From NCBI GenBank assembly GCA_036365515.1, contig CM070877.1:67699522-67763521 (forward strand): DNA of 64,000 bases, in the 5' to 3' direction. The notes under the pieces are model-generated. The model worked only from the letters and a program-made list of their open reading frames with translations, was not told the DNA's origin and did no database searches. The stretch's first letter is position 1. Every line of letters starts with the position of its first letter. The translations under genes were made by a program, and so were the position numbers. This DNA is from Torymus aiolomorphi. Lineage: Eukaryota; Arthropoda; Insecta; Hymenoptera; Torymidae. Below, in pieces: positions 22,998 to 33,414 of the stretch.

Positions 22998-23678
22998 ATT
23001 TGGGACGAAGCATCAATGGTACCAAAAAAAGCTTTAGACATTGTAAATAAAACATTAAGAGATGTTTCTAATAATAATTTACCATTTGGGGCGAAATTAA
23101 TTGCATTAGGAGGAGATTTTCGGCAAATTCTTCCAGTTATTAAAAACGGTTGTAGAAACACAATTATCCAAGAAATAATAAAATATTCAGATATTTGGCC
23201 ACTTTTCAATATAATGAAGTTAAAAAAAGATATTCATTCTAACAATGAAGAATTCGCTTCATTTTTATTAAATATTGGAGAGGGAATAATTAATCCATTC
23301 AAAGTACCAAACAGTTGGAAAACTGACGATGTTTGTTTGAAAATATATAAAGATATAAATTATAATTTATCTATAAGTAGTGTCATTTTAACGTCTCATA
23401 ATGAAGATTCAACTATTCTGAATAATAAAATATTAAAATTGATCGATAGTGATGAAATGACTTATTATAGTATAGATACTGCTACATATAAAGGTGTTGA
23501 TCTATTAGATGATAATATTTACATAAATTTTCCTATTGAATATTTGCATAATATTCGTGATGGTTTACCTCCACATAAATTAAATCTGAAAATTAATGCG
23601 ATAGTAATGTTAATAAGAAACTTAAGTATAAATAATGGTTTATGCAATGGAACGCGATTAAAAATAACTAGACTATAG
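22998..23678 (+). pseudogene. Helitron Pif1-like helicase C-terminal part
   Basis: The 220-residue open frame carries GGDFRQILPVI (residues 29-39) and near its end LPPHKLNLKINAIVMLIRNL followed by LCNGTRL (residues about 187-217), the hallmark C-terminal motifs of Helitron helicases. The frame extends upstream of the methionine with IIWDEASM-like sequence (Walker B). The Walker A ATPase motif lies in the decayed gap before 22990, so ATP hydrolysis is not expected. It is AT-rich like its surroundings. It is related to the fragments at 5180-5260 and 45095-45240. Confidence 0.78.
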
Positions 23679-23863
23679 CTGTAGGAATCCTAATAATATA
23701 TTTATTCAGAATTATTCGGAAAATACAGAGGAAATTATCAATATTGTGTGGAAAGAAATTTTTGATGAACAATTATAATTATTCTTATATTTATTATGTA
23801 ATAAAATTACAAATTATTTTTTATAATATTTATATTAATTCAAGGTATATTAAATTAAAAAAC

Positions 23864-24316
23864 ATGGCAGACCAAGGTGATGTAAAACCAATACCATTAC
23901 GTTGGGATCCAAAAGAAAAAAAATTTATAGTTCACACCATTGAACAAGCTCAAATTTTAGACGATTTAAATAAACAGTTGTTAGAACATGACCACGAGGA
24001 CAATAATTATATGAACAATTTAATAGATGAATACAATAATCATTTAAACCAAAATAAAACAGAATTTTCAGTATTATGGGATCCAAAAAAAAAAAAATAT
24101 GTAGAAGCTTATACATTGGAAGAAGAAAATCGACTGTCCGAATTAAATACAGAAATAGAAGAAAATATAATAGAAACAAATAAGTATAATGAATATTTAG
24201 AGGAGACATTGAAAGAATATAATTTAAATTATATAAAAAATCTAATTGAAAATTTTGTAGATAATTGGTCTGCTTTCAGCGACCTTCAAAATTGGTCTCC
24301 TTTTATTGACTTTTAA
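23864..24316 (+). CDS. Unknown 150-residue protein with two internal repeats
   Basis: I do not recognise this protein. I chose the methionine at 23864 (aacATGg, good context) rather than the earlier one at 23744, whose leader is AT-rich and hydrophobic by composition. The protein is acidic and N-rich, with two related halves: LRWDPKEKKFIVHTIEQAQILDDLNKQL (about residues 11-38) and VLWDPKKKKYVEAYTLEEENRLSELN (about 69-94), each followed by a predicted helix ending in LxEYNxxL. This suggests an internal duplication, probably forming coiled coils. The last residues (WSAFSDLQNWSPFIDF) are encoded by the first units of the minisatellite that follows. It lies between a Helitron helicase remnant and the right inverted repeat. 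Real expression is unproven. Confidence 0.5.
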   Translation: MADQGDVKPIPLRWDPKEKKFIVHTIEQAQILDDLNKQLLEHDHEDNNYMNNLIDEYNNHLNQNKTEFSVLWDPKKKKYVEAYTLEEENRLSELNTEIEENIIETNKYNEYLEETLKEYNLNYIKNLIENFVDNWSAFSDLQNWSPFIDF

Positions 24317-24760
24317 ATTAAAAAAAAATGTATTAAAATATGTCTTAATTGGTCTGCTATCAACGACATTATTAAAAAATGTTTTTGAAATCGGTCTGCT
24401 ATCAGCGACCTTTAAAATTAGACTCCTATCAACGATCTTCAAAACCAGTCTGTTATCAGCGACCTTCAAAATCGGTCTGCTATAAGACCTCCAAAATTGA
24501 TTAGCTTTCAAAAATCGGTCTGCTATCAGCGACCTTCAAAATCTGTCTGCTATCAGCAACCTTCAAAATAGGTCTGACATATACATGTCAGTATTCAGAC
24601 CTCCAAAATTGATTAACTTTCAACAACTTTAAAAATTAATATATTTTCAATGACTTAACTTTCTTTTGTTTAACCTTCAAAATCGATCTACTTTTAGAAT
24701 TCAACGACGGTTTCGATTTAAGTTTCGGTCTGCTTTCAGCAACCTTCATAATTAATATTT
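24262..24760. repeat. ~28-bp minisatellite (ggtctgctatcagcgacctt)
   Basis: Around a dozen degenerate units resembling ggtctgctatcagcgacctt with caaaatt spacers, of variable length. The array begins inside the 3' end of the preceding ORF and decays towards 24760. It lies within the inverted repeats of the 22.2-25.0 kb element. Confidence 0.75.
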
Positions 24761-24964
24761 TTAGCGTCATACTTTGAGCGGCCTTTGAAATCAATATGAA
24801 GTTCAAAAGCTTTGAATGACTTTCAAGCTTAAAATTTATGTTATTTAAATAACTATAAAAATGTTTAAAAATATAACATGTTTATTTAATAGAATAAAAG
24901 AAACACTTGAAAATTATACAGTTTTTTTAACAGAGGAATAGGCCTTTTTTTACTAACTTTTTAT

Positions 24965-25013
24965 TACGTGTGCGTGCGTGTGTGTGTGTGTGTGCGTGTG
25001 CGCGCGCGTGTGT

Positions 25014-25078
<65 letters not shown>

Positions 25079-25085
25079 CGCGCGC
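24965..25085. repeat. GT microsatellite
   Basis: Nearly pure (TG)n with some CG steps, starting directly at the end of the TIR element and ending at gagaggagg. Open frames through it are artefacts. Confidence 0.9.
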
Positions 25086-25341
25086 AGAGAGGAGGCAAGC
25101 CCCGATGAAATACTGGAAAAGTAAAATTCGTTTGAACCAGGACCGAAACGTTTTTCATTGAATAAACATTAAAAACCATGTTACCCTTCAAATTACGTGT
25201 AAAAAACAACATTTTAAGCCCTCCAGGACCTGTATGTCTTAATATACAAAGTAATAATAGACTTTTCATTCTAACACTAACTTTTTCATTTTTTGTCAGT
25301 TTTTGTAGATGTTCTCTTAAGAGGGTGTGTTAGTACGGCTC

Positions 25342-25456
25342 CTGTAGTTACGACTGACTCTGTTTTACCGGCAGAACATGGAAAATTCAATATTTATTTA
25401 CATAACATAGAATTTTCCATGTTCTGCCGATAAAACAGAGTCAGTCCTAACTACAG
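25342..25456. repeat. Hairpin, 47-bp arms
   Basis: 25342-25388 (starting ctgtagttacgactgactct) pairs with 25410-25456 with about three mismatches and a 21-nt AT-rich loop. The same hairpin, reversed, is at about 43988-44102. This is a strong candidate for a folded RNA or a miniature foldback element. Confidence 0.75.
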
Positions 25457-25539
25457 AAATACCACACCTCCTCAACAAAATCAATTGAAATTTGGTTTCA
25501 TAATGGAATAAGCTATTTGTAAATTCACTTTTGCTTCCT

Positions 25540-26640
25540 CCTACAGGAAGCTATGTAATAGTAAAATTTTAAGTTGCGTTAAATCGCTGTAGAAACATGA
25601 TTGGAGGTGTTAGAAGTTTGAGTCACCTGATTTTAGAAAAAGTCTGTCGAGATGTGTTTGAGTGTGTGTCTGTGTGTGTCTGTCGTGTATGTGTGTGTGG
25701 GTGGGTGTGTCTGTGGGGGGTTTGTGTGGGTGTGGGTGTCGGTATGCGTATGCGTGTGTGTTGGGGGGGGTTGTGTGGGTGTGGGTGTGCGTATGCTTGT
25801 GTGTCATAGTCGATCGATGTTAACCAGACAGGTCTTATTTTTTGTTTTTTTTTATTCTAATGCGGAAAAAATCTATTTTTTGTTTCGCCGATGTGTTTTT
25901 GTTTTATGGTGAATTATCGATTTTCGCAAAATTGATTTTTGCCTTTTTTCATGATAGGACTGAAATATTTGAATCGGGTAAATAGAAGTTCCAAGAGTAT
26001 AAATTCCCGCTGTCAATTCATTAGCACGTGGATTCCTCAGAATTATTTTATTTTTTACTTTAATTAATTTTGCTTCCTCCTAGAGGAAGCTTTGTGATAG
26101 TAATTTTTTGAGTTGTTGTAAAAACATGTTATAATTGTTTTTCAAAGAGTTAGGAATCAAAATACGTGATTTTTCAAAAATGTCTGTATGGGTGTGTGCG
26201 TGTGTGTGTCTATGTGTGTGCGTGTGTGCGTGTGTGCCTGTATGTGGGTATACGTGTGTGTGGGTGTGCGTGTGTGTGTGTGCGCGTGGGCCTGCGTGCG
26301 TGCGTGCGTGCGCGGATGTGCGTGTGTGCGTGCATGGGTGGGTGCGTCGGTGTGCGTGCGTGCGTATTTTCGTGCCTGCGTGCGTACATGCGTGCATGCC
26401 TGCGTGCGTGCGAGGGTGCGTGCATGCGTGCATGTGTGTGTACGTATACGCCTGGATCTTAGCTCCTACTCCATCGATTTTAACCGGACAGGTCTCACTT
26501 TTTTTGTTTTTTTTTTGTGTGATGGTAGATCAAAAATTTGTTTTTTGATTCGCCGATGCGTTTTGGTTTTATTTCGAATTTTCGATTTTCTCAAAATTGA
26601 TTTTTGCTTCTTTTTAATTATAAGGTCGAGATATTTGAAC
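25540..26640. repeat. GT-core satellite, two ~540-bp units
   Basis: Each unit runs from gcttcctcctagaggaagc-like palindromes (25531-25551; 26071-26090) through gtgatagtaa and tgtctgta into a long GT/GC-step array (25658-25805; 26186-26455). It then continues through cgatgttaaccagacaggtc (or the variant at 26470-26492) and a conserved block containing cgccgatg and caaaattgattttt. The same unit, reversed, is at 42450-43890. Frames through the arrays (Cys/Val- or His/Thr-rich) are artefacts. Confidence 0.8.
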
Positions 26641-27623
26641 GAATGGATAGCATTCGAAAGAGCATTAAAATACGTATATTTTCTAAAAAAAGATTTCTCT
26701 AACTCTCATGGTTCTTTTGTTATTAACAAAAACGTGTTTTTTTTTTTTTTTTTAAACTTATAACTCCTAAACTTAACGATCAATTTTTTTGACAAAAATC
26801 ATAATAATACAGAATATAAATAGCTATAATCTGTTAAAATTTGAATACATTCTGTAGGCTAGATTTTCAGTAAAAAATTGAAAAGTGAAAAAAATCAGTT
26901 TTGTTTGTCCAATGATTACAAGAGTAAAATTGACTTAATGGCTTCAAAATTCCTTTTAGAGGTAGATTTTTTATAGTTCTCGGTCGAGTTCTTTGGGCAA
27001 AATGATTAGTCCAGAAATTTCAGAAATATTTGAGGTTAAACTTTTTTGATCTTTTCTTCAAATCGTAATTTCTCGAGGACGGCTCCGTGTATCAGCTCCA
27101 AATTTATGGACAAATTTTTGTGTGATATAGATAATATGTGTGCGAGTTTTCATCTAGATCGTACTATTACTTTTTGAGATATTAGATTTTGAAAATTTCC
27201 GTATTTTATAAAGTAATTTTCTTTGTCGCATGATAATTAGAGAAAACAAAAATTAGTTTAATCATGTTGAAATTTTGTGGAGATATAGAGTTCATATATT
27301 ATCATATAAGTCCTCTAGGTAAAAGAATTGTCTCATGATTTTTAGGTATATTTAAGATTAAAATTATTTTACGGTTTTTTTTGAAAATCGTAATTTCTCA
27401 ATGACGACTTCATGTATCAGCTCGAAATTTATAGACTATTTTGTATGCTATATACAATACCTGTGTTAAATTTCATTGAGATTGTATGGTTATTTTTTGA
27501 CATGTTTGATATTCAATATTTTAGTATTTTTGAAAATGACTTTTTGTTGTCGCACAATATAACTACCTTAAAATTGTTTTAATTTCTTTAATATATCGTG
27601 GAGATGTAGAGTTTGTATATTAT
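26641..27623. repeat. ~320-bp tandem AT-rich repeats
   Basis: Words such as tcgtaatttctcga, gtatcagctc and aaatttat at about 27062-27120 recur at 27388-27432. A third unit begins near 27600, is split by the Sola-like copy and resumes at 31179 (aatcgcaattcttcgggaac at 31260-31279). No coding function. Confidence 0.6.
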
Positions 27624-28405
27624 TTATGGCCGAATCCATCTCAAATCAGACAGCCCGCGTATGCCTATTTCACCTATCATGTTGAAATAAAAATATTTAT
27701 GTTCTACTCGAAAAAATATTTTACACGTGTTTTTTTATTTTTTTGTTTCATCAAAATTTCATGCGTTCAGCGATACCGAAAAATTCCGAGAAAATTCTTT
27801 CATTGAGAAAAAAAATTTTCAATGTGATTTTCAGACTGCTATTGTTTCAGCAGTTTTTCAAGCTTTTAAACGTGTAACACATAATTTCACTCAGTTTTGA
27901 GCCCTCTTTAACGGCCTTAATGTCATTTTCAAAAAAAAAATAAAAAATCCACGAGCTATGCACTTTTTACTGAAAAATTCAGTTTTTAGAAGAGGGCCTT
28001 TTTCTCGAAAACCCCATGTTTTTTTTGCACAATTTTTGTTGTCGTGATAGAGGACGGTAATGCCTAGCTAGACGTATTTGTGAGATTCGGTACTTTTTTC
28101 CTGGGATAGCGATCACTAATGAGATAACACACAAACAAATTTTTCACGCTTAACGCTTATATATAGTCAATGATATTAGAGTCAATGTAAAGGTATTTAT
28201 CTTTGTGCGTATGTAATATACATGTACGTGCGCCTACTTATAGGAGTATATGTACTAGTACATTTGTCCGCTAGATGGATATGGTTTGACTTAACATTTA
28301 CAAAGAAAAGTTCGGTTTCTGCTATATATCACACATCTCGTCTTATTTAAAACCATCATCTTTTGGAAAATTATTACATATTTACACCTTATCAACTCAA
28401 CTACG

Positions 28406-30349
28406 ATGTCTCAATATTACTCAACAGAGAGAATCAAATGTGCAGACTTTTTAGACAAACACAAACAAATTATTTACAAATCTAGTTCCGTACGTTTAAA
28501 ACAACTTGAGAATCTTGCTCATCCATTGAAGCACCTCTATCCTCATTTACCTTTGACACCTTCTACATATCTGTGTCAACATTGTTACAATCGTGCTTTA
28601 GAATTGGTGACTAGTACTCACAATGAATTTATAACGGATAATGAAGTTACCGATAACGTAGTTGATAGAGATGAAGATTTTTTACCAAGTACTCCAGAAC
28701 GCATTGAAGAATTTAATAATGAAATAAGTACATCTTTCTTAGGTTCTGTATCGCCTCTTAAAAGAAAAAATCTTATACATGAAAAATCAATTGAAAATTA
28801 CGTAACAAAGAAGAAGAAAAAAATACTTTCAACATTGTCTAATACCCTTGATGTGAAGTTGAACAATGTTTATGACGTTTCTATAACAGCAAATGAATCA
28901 ACTGTATGCCATTGTACAGAATGGATACAAAATCTTGGTCTAGCCTTGCAAAAGTGTTCTACGGTATCAGAAAAAATAAAAATTCTGACTTTGCTACCTT
29001 CATCCTTTACAAAACATGAAATTTTATCTTTATTTCCAGAAATAACAATGTATATGATCAACAAATCGAGAAATCTTGTTAAAGAAAAAGGAATTTATTC
29101 AGAACCAGATGCATATTCAGGCCATCCGATTGATGAAAACATGGAAAAAATTGTTATGGAATATTATTTAAATGATGATTTTAATTGTTCAAGACAAAGT
29201 CCTAATAAATGTGACGTTGTTACAATTAAAGTTAACAATAAAAAAGAGAAAAAAGTTAAGCGTTTTCTTACTCGAAGTTTAAAAGAGACGTATAAAGTAT
29301 TTAAAAATGATTATCCAGAATTGAGAATTGGAAAATCGAAATTTTATAGTTTGCGACCAAAGTATGTCTTACTTAGCCCCATCAAAGAAGTTTGTCTCTG
29401 TATCTATTGCGCAAATTATGATTTATTTCTTATGAGCTTAATTAATTTTAGAGGGAGTAACGTCACAGAGTTGGATGAAAGTCGGTCACAAATAATAAAT
29501 GCAACAATGTGTTCTGAGCCATCTGATTTATGTTATTTACAAGAATGTAAACTATGTCCAGGGATTAAGGGAATTACGTTTCATGTTTTAAAACTGCAAG
29601 ATGTAGAAGGCACAGAAGAAATTACATATGCTTTGTGGGATAATGGAAACCTGATTAAAAAGACACTATCAATTTCTGCTTTTAAAGATGAACTTTCGGT
29701 TTGGACCATGAGGGTTAGTACTCACATGTATGTAAAAAATATACAACGCAAAGCTATAAAAACAGAAAGAGAAAGTGCTAAAAAAGACTCACATCATTTA
29801 GTTCTTCAAATAGACTTCGCTGAAAACTGGGCTGTGATTCATAATAAAGCTGTTCAAGGAAATCATTGGGTTAATGATCAAATTTCTATTTTCACAGCAG
29901 TCTCTTATCAAGGGGATTCGACACAAAGTTTCGCAGTTATAAGTGATGACCGAAAACATGATTCAGCGTATGCTTTGCTAGCAGTACAAAAAATTATAAA
30001 ATTCTTGAAAGAAAATTGTTGTGATTCAATTAAAAAAATTACCATCGTATCAGACGGCGCTGCGAGTCACTTTAAAAATCGCTTTCAATTAGATGAACTA
30101 AAACGAGCACCGTGTGATATAAAATGGTTGTTCTCTGCTACTGGGCACGGCAAAGGAGCTGTAGATGGTGTGGGTGGACTTATAAAGCATTATGCTACTT
30201 CGCATAATCTTCGAGAGCCCCTTGAAGAAGCTATTCAAAACGCAAATGATTTTGCAATACATGTTCAAAAATATACTGATGCTATTAAAATAATACATTT
30301 ACAAGATGCTGAAATAGAACAATTCAGAAAAGAAAAAAATATTGATTGA
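28406..30349 (+). CDS. Sola-like DDD transposase (premature stop)
   Basis: This 647-residue frame is presumed to cut and join the element's long inverted ends in the nucleus. It opens with a Cys-containing N-terminus (C12; C57-x2-C60) and a basic patch (SPLKRKN, TKKKKK) that could direct nuclear entry. Candidate catalytic aspartates are D470 (LQIDFAENW), D550 (VSDGAASHFKN) and D587 (GHGKGAVDGVGG), a DDD arrangement. The last codon before the stop is followed by a TGA where copy 1 has TGG. A basic C-terminal tail (KKRYKNKKSKRRK) follows in another frame after an A-run, so 60-70 residues are probably lost. The start follows a tacg-ATG-tc context shortly inside the left inverted terminus. The superfamily assignment rests on the DDD pattern and 4-bp duplication. 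Confidence 0.8.
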   Translation: MSQYYSTERIKCADFLDKHKQIIYKSSSVRLKQLENLAHPLKHLYPHLPLTPSTYLCQHCYNRALELVTSTHNEFITDNEVTDNVVDRDEDFLPSTPERIEEFNNEISTSFLGSVSPLKRKNLIHEKSIENYVTKKKKKILSTLSNTLDVKLNNVYDVSITANESTVCHCTEWIQNLGLALQKCSTVSEKIKILTLLPSSFTKHEILSLFPEITMYMINKSRNLVKEKGIYSEPDAYSGHPIDENMEKIVMEYYLNDDFNCSRQSPNKCDVVTIKVNNKKEKKVKRFLTRSLKETYKVFKNDYPELRIGKSKFYSLRPKYVLLSPIKEVCLCIYCANYDLFLMSLINFRGSNVTELDESRSQIINATMCSEPSDLCYLQECKLCPGIKGITFHVLKLQDVEGTEEITYALWDNGNLIKKTLSISAFKDELSVWTMRVSTHMYVKNIQRKAIKTERESAKKDSHHLVLQIDFAENWAVIHNKAVQGNHWVNDQISIFTAVSYQGDSTQSFAVISDDRKHDSAYALLAVQKIIKFLKENCCDSIKKITIVSDGAASHFKNRFQLDELKRAPCDIKWLFSATGHGKGAVDGVGGLIKHYATSHNLREPLEEAIQNANDFAIHVQKYTDAIKIIHLQDAEIEQFRKEKNID

Positions 30350-30554
30350 CTTACAACTCCAAAGTATCCTGGAATTCAAAAACTCATATATGGGTTAAAA
30401 AACATGTGACGATAAAATACATTGTTTGACAGCAAAGACCGCTGATCGTCCGCTTACTGAATTAAGAACAATGAAGCAGAAAAACAAAGGTAGTAAAATA
30501 GGTATACAAATGAAAAAAAGGTATAAAAACAAAAAATCAAAAAGACGCAAATAA
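30350..30554 (+). pseudogene. Detached C-terminal tail of the Sola-like transposase
   Basis: After the TGA, the same frame continues LTTPKYPGIQKLIYGLKN and then stops. The frame one base over encodes DDKIHCLTAKTADRPLTE and a lysine/arginine-rich end, stopping at the TAA at 30552-30554. The switch is at an A-run (30399-30404) whose length also differs in copy 1, so homopolymer slippage is the likely cause. Confidence 0.6.
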
Positions 30555-31178
30555 CAAATAAATACATAGTTATGTGTACCTGTATATTACATACACACAA
30601 AGACAAATACCTTTACATTGACTCTAATATCATTGACTATATATAAGCATTAGGCGTGAAAAATTTGTTTGTGTGTTATCTCATTAGTGATCGCTATCCC
30701 AGGGAAAAAGTACCGAATCTCACAAATACGTCTAGCTAGGCATTACCGTCCTCTATCACGACAACAAAAATTGTGCAAAAAAAAACATGGGGTTTTCGAG
30801 AAAAAGGCACTTCTCTAAAAAATGAATTTTTCAGTAAAAAGTGCATAGCTCGTGGATTTTTTATTTTTTTTGAAAATGACATTAAGGCCGTTAAAGAGGG
30901 CTCAAAACTGAGTGAAACTGTGTGTTACACGTTTAAAAGCTCGAAAAACTGCTGAAACAATAGCAGTTTGAAAATCACATTGAAAATTTTTTTTCTCAAT
31001 GAAAGAATTTTCTCGGAATTTTTCGGCATCGCTGAACGCATGAAATTTTGATGAAACAAAAAAATAAAAAAACACGTGTAAAATATTTTTTCGAGTAGAA
31101 CATAAATATTTTTATTTCAACATGATAGGTGAAATAGGCATACGCGGGCTGTCTGATTTGAGATGGATTCGGCCTTAT

Positions 31179-32057
31179 TAGAAGAGTCCTTAGGGTAAAA
31201 GAATTCATTACCGAATTTCATAGATATTTGAGGTGAAGACTATTTTAACACTCTTTTAAAATCGCAATTCTTCGGGAACGCATTTATGTATACTAGAAAA
31301 TAGAAATCACATTCGCTACGCGCTATGCGCGCGTGTTGTGTACCTGCTTTTGTTTTGTAATAGCCATTTATTATTTTGAAGGTTAGAACCTTTTTTTTAC
31401 ATCGGAAATTTCACAAAGAGCACACAAATACCGACAGCTATACTACTAGAGACAAGTACCCTATGTGTGAAATTTCACAAAGAAAATATAATTTGAAGTA
31501 AAGGTTATTTAGGAATTTTAAAAGGTTTTGCCGATCATATTACAGCCAATTATTTTATTCATATTTTATACATAATTGAAAAATGAATACTTTTTAATCT
31601 TCATAAATTAATTCAATTCTAATTATGTCACAAATTGTTGCAAAAATTATAAATTTTTTTATTAAAACTTAATTAAAGGAATAAGTAAATTAAGTTTGAG
31701 GAAGCCACTGTCAAAGGAATTGGCAGCGGTTTTTAATCCCAAATAGTGGAATTATTACACGAATATTATAACATAAGTACAACTACATTCATTGCAACCG
31801 ATGTATGTTTTCACTGCAGATGTATATTTACAATATCTTTAAATATTATATTTATATTTCTATTTGGCATCCTTTATTAATGTATTCTTGTGAAATAATG
31901 TATTTCGATTCAGAATTTTATCATTTTTGCTTTATCAAAGAGATGCATTTTAAAATATAAAAATGTTCAGTATTAAAGATATCTCCAAAACTAATCGCAT
32001 GATATTGATAAAATTTTGCACACATGTTGTCTAATTCACATACATAATTGTCTATAA
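31179..32057. other. AT-rich stretch with a stray satellite fragment
   Basis: No gene. 31670-31735 (aattaaaggaataagtaaat and gaggaagcca) is a detached fragment of the GT-core satellite family, in the orientation seen at 42670. The rest is unassigned. Confidence 0.5.
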
Positions 32058-32774
32058 AGGCTATAGCGGGATAAGATGGTCAAAATTGCATTCACCTGGA
32101 TTTTTTTTTGGGATTGACCATTCGAAAGTACATTATTAAAAACTTCTCTAGCCAAATTTTCAGCTCCCTAGGTGATGATTTGAGTCTCCTAACCTAAAAA
32201 ACGTGTTTTTTCGAAAAAAAATTTTTCCACTCGACCCTTTCTTTAGAAAAATCTGAAAAAGTTCACAGACATGTGTTTTTGAGTAAGAAAACAGCCTGAT
32301 TTTTTTCAGATTTTAAAAAAAAAAATTGAGCTGAGAAAAAAATTTTTAATTTTTCAATGATTTTTTAGGTTATGCAGCTAATTTTTGGCTAACTTGTAAA
32401 TAATAATTTTTTGTGTATTTTTTCCCGTTCTTTCAAATGGCATATTTAAAATTCGAAAAAACCGATTTTTTAAGCATTTTTCCCATGTTTTTGGCACATA
32501 ACTTCAAAACCAATAGCTAAATAAGTGTTTATGAACAATTTTTTTTCAATTTCTTTCTATATCTTCAAATTCCACTGTCAGAACTACCATTTTTGCATCA
32601 AATAATGCTATAAAATTAAATTATAAACATTTTTTTCGTGTTTTTTACCATGTTTTTGGAACATAACCTCAAAGAAGATCGTTCAATACGTGTTAGGACA
32701 TACAAAAATATTCTAAAAATTTTTTTAATGAAAAAAATTTTTTAGAATTGAGTATTACTTCTCCGGTAGCTACA

Positions 32775-32885
32775 AAGGGCCTTTTTCAGGCGCAAGGAAA
32801 CTGCATATTACAGAACTATTCGTGAATAGTTCCACCTGATATAGCCTTTTTCAGGCGCAAGGAAACTGCATATTACAGAATTATT
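32775..32885. repeat. Short direct duplication
   Basis: The block gcctttttcaggcgcaagga with the following aactgcatattacagaa occurs twice, 54 bp apart, at 32779 and 32833. Confidence 0.7.
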
Positions 32886-33334
32886 CGTGAAACATATGAA
32901 CATATGTATGTATTTGTAACTATGCATCAATATTAATTATTATGAGTTGGTATGCAGATAGTCAAGTGCCGCATGGAGTATATATTCATCTGTACTTCAA
33001 CTACCGATCTGCATAATTATAATGATAAAAATATGCTTTAAAGTAACAAACGATTGAAATAGTTCAGTAATTGAATATCAACATGTGGGGTGCGTTTTTT
33101 TATTGGTCGTTTCGCTAGTGAACCGACTATTTCGGTCGATTCTGCTGTCTAGTTATAAAAAAAAAGAGTTGAAATACACAAATTGTGTTAAAATATAATA
33201 AAATAAAATAAAAAAAATGTTACTTTTCTTCTTTATATTTAACTCAAATTGTCTATTTTAACTAATTTATTTTGTTAATTAGACAGGAGGAACGACCGGA
33301 ATGGTCTGTTCACTTGTGAAACGAACAGAAATAG

Positions 33335-33414
33335 CATGGGTTAGTATATCTATATATATGAGGAACAGCGGGAATAAGCACTGTTCCTCATATATATAGA
33401 TATACTAACCCATG
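33335..33414. repeat. Perfect 34-bp-arm hairpin
   Basis: 33335-33368 (catgggttagtatatctata onward) is the exact reverse complement of 33381-33414, with a 12-nt loop. Pairing resumes outside after one mismatch. It could be a miRNA-like or siRNA-producing hairpin or a miniature foldback element; no promoter is evident. Confidence 0.85.

Larger units (their letters stand above)
22219..24966 (+). mobile_element. TIR element carrying Helitron helicase remnants and a second ORF
   Basis: About 138 bp at 22219-22358 reappear in reverse complement at 24833-24966 (shared words taataaaaagttagtaaaaa, ggcctattcc, attttcaagt, ttttatagttattta). Between them lie, all on the plus strand, a broken Helitron-type helicase, a 150-residue unknown ORF and a minisatellite. 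Helitrons lack long terminal inverted repeats, so either a Helitron piece was captured by a TIR element or this is an unusual lineage. No target duplication is evident (flanks ttttca and cgtgtg). Confidence 0.6.
27628..31174 (+). mobile_element. Sola-like DNA transposon, copy 2 (nearly intact)
   Basis: The 3,547-bp element has the same GGCCGAATCCATCTC inverted ends and about 590-bp inverted termini (27628 to about 28215, and about 30590 to 31174). TTAT flanks both sides (27624-27627, 31175-31178). In the orientation of the transposase, both this copy and copy 1 lie in TTAT. The high identity to copy 1 implies recent activity. It is inserted in an AT-rich 320-bp repeat unit. Confidence 0.85.

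Noticed and set aside
22219..24966. Endogenous viral segment
   Set aside because: The only recognisable protein is Helitron-type helicase; no viral capsid, polymerase or other hallmark is present.
25597..26763. Cys/Val-rich 'secreted toxin-like' ORFs
   Set aside because: Translations of GT/GC-step microsatellite; the same DNA gives His/Thr-rich frames on the other strand.
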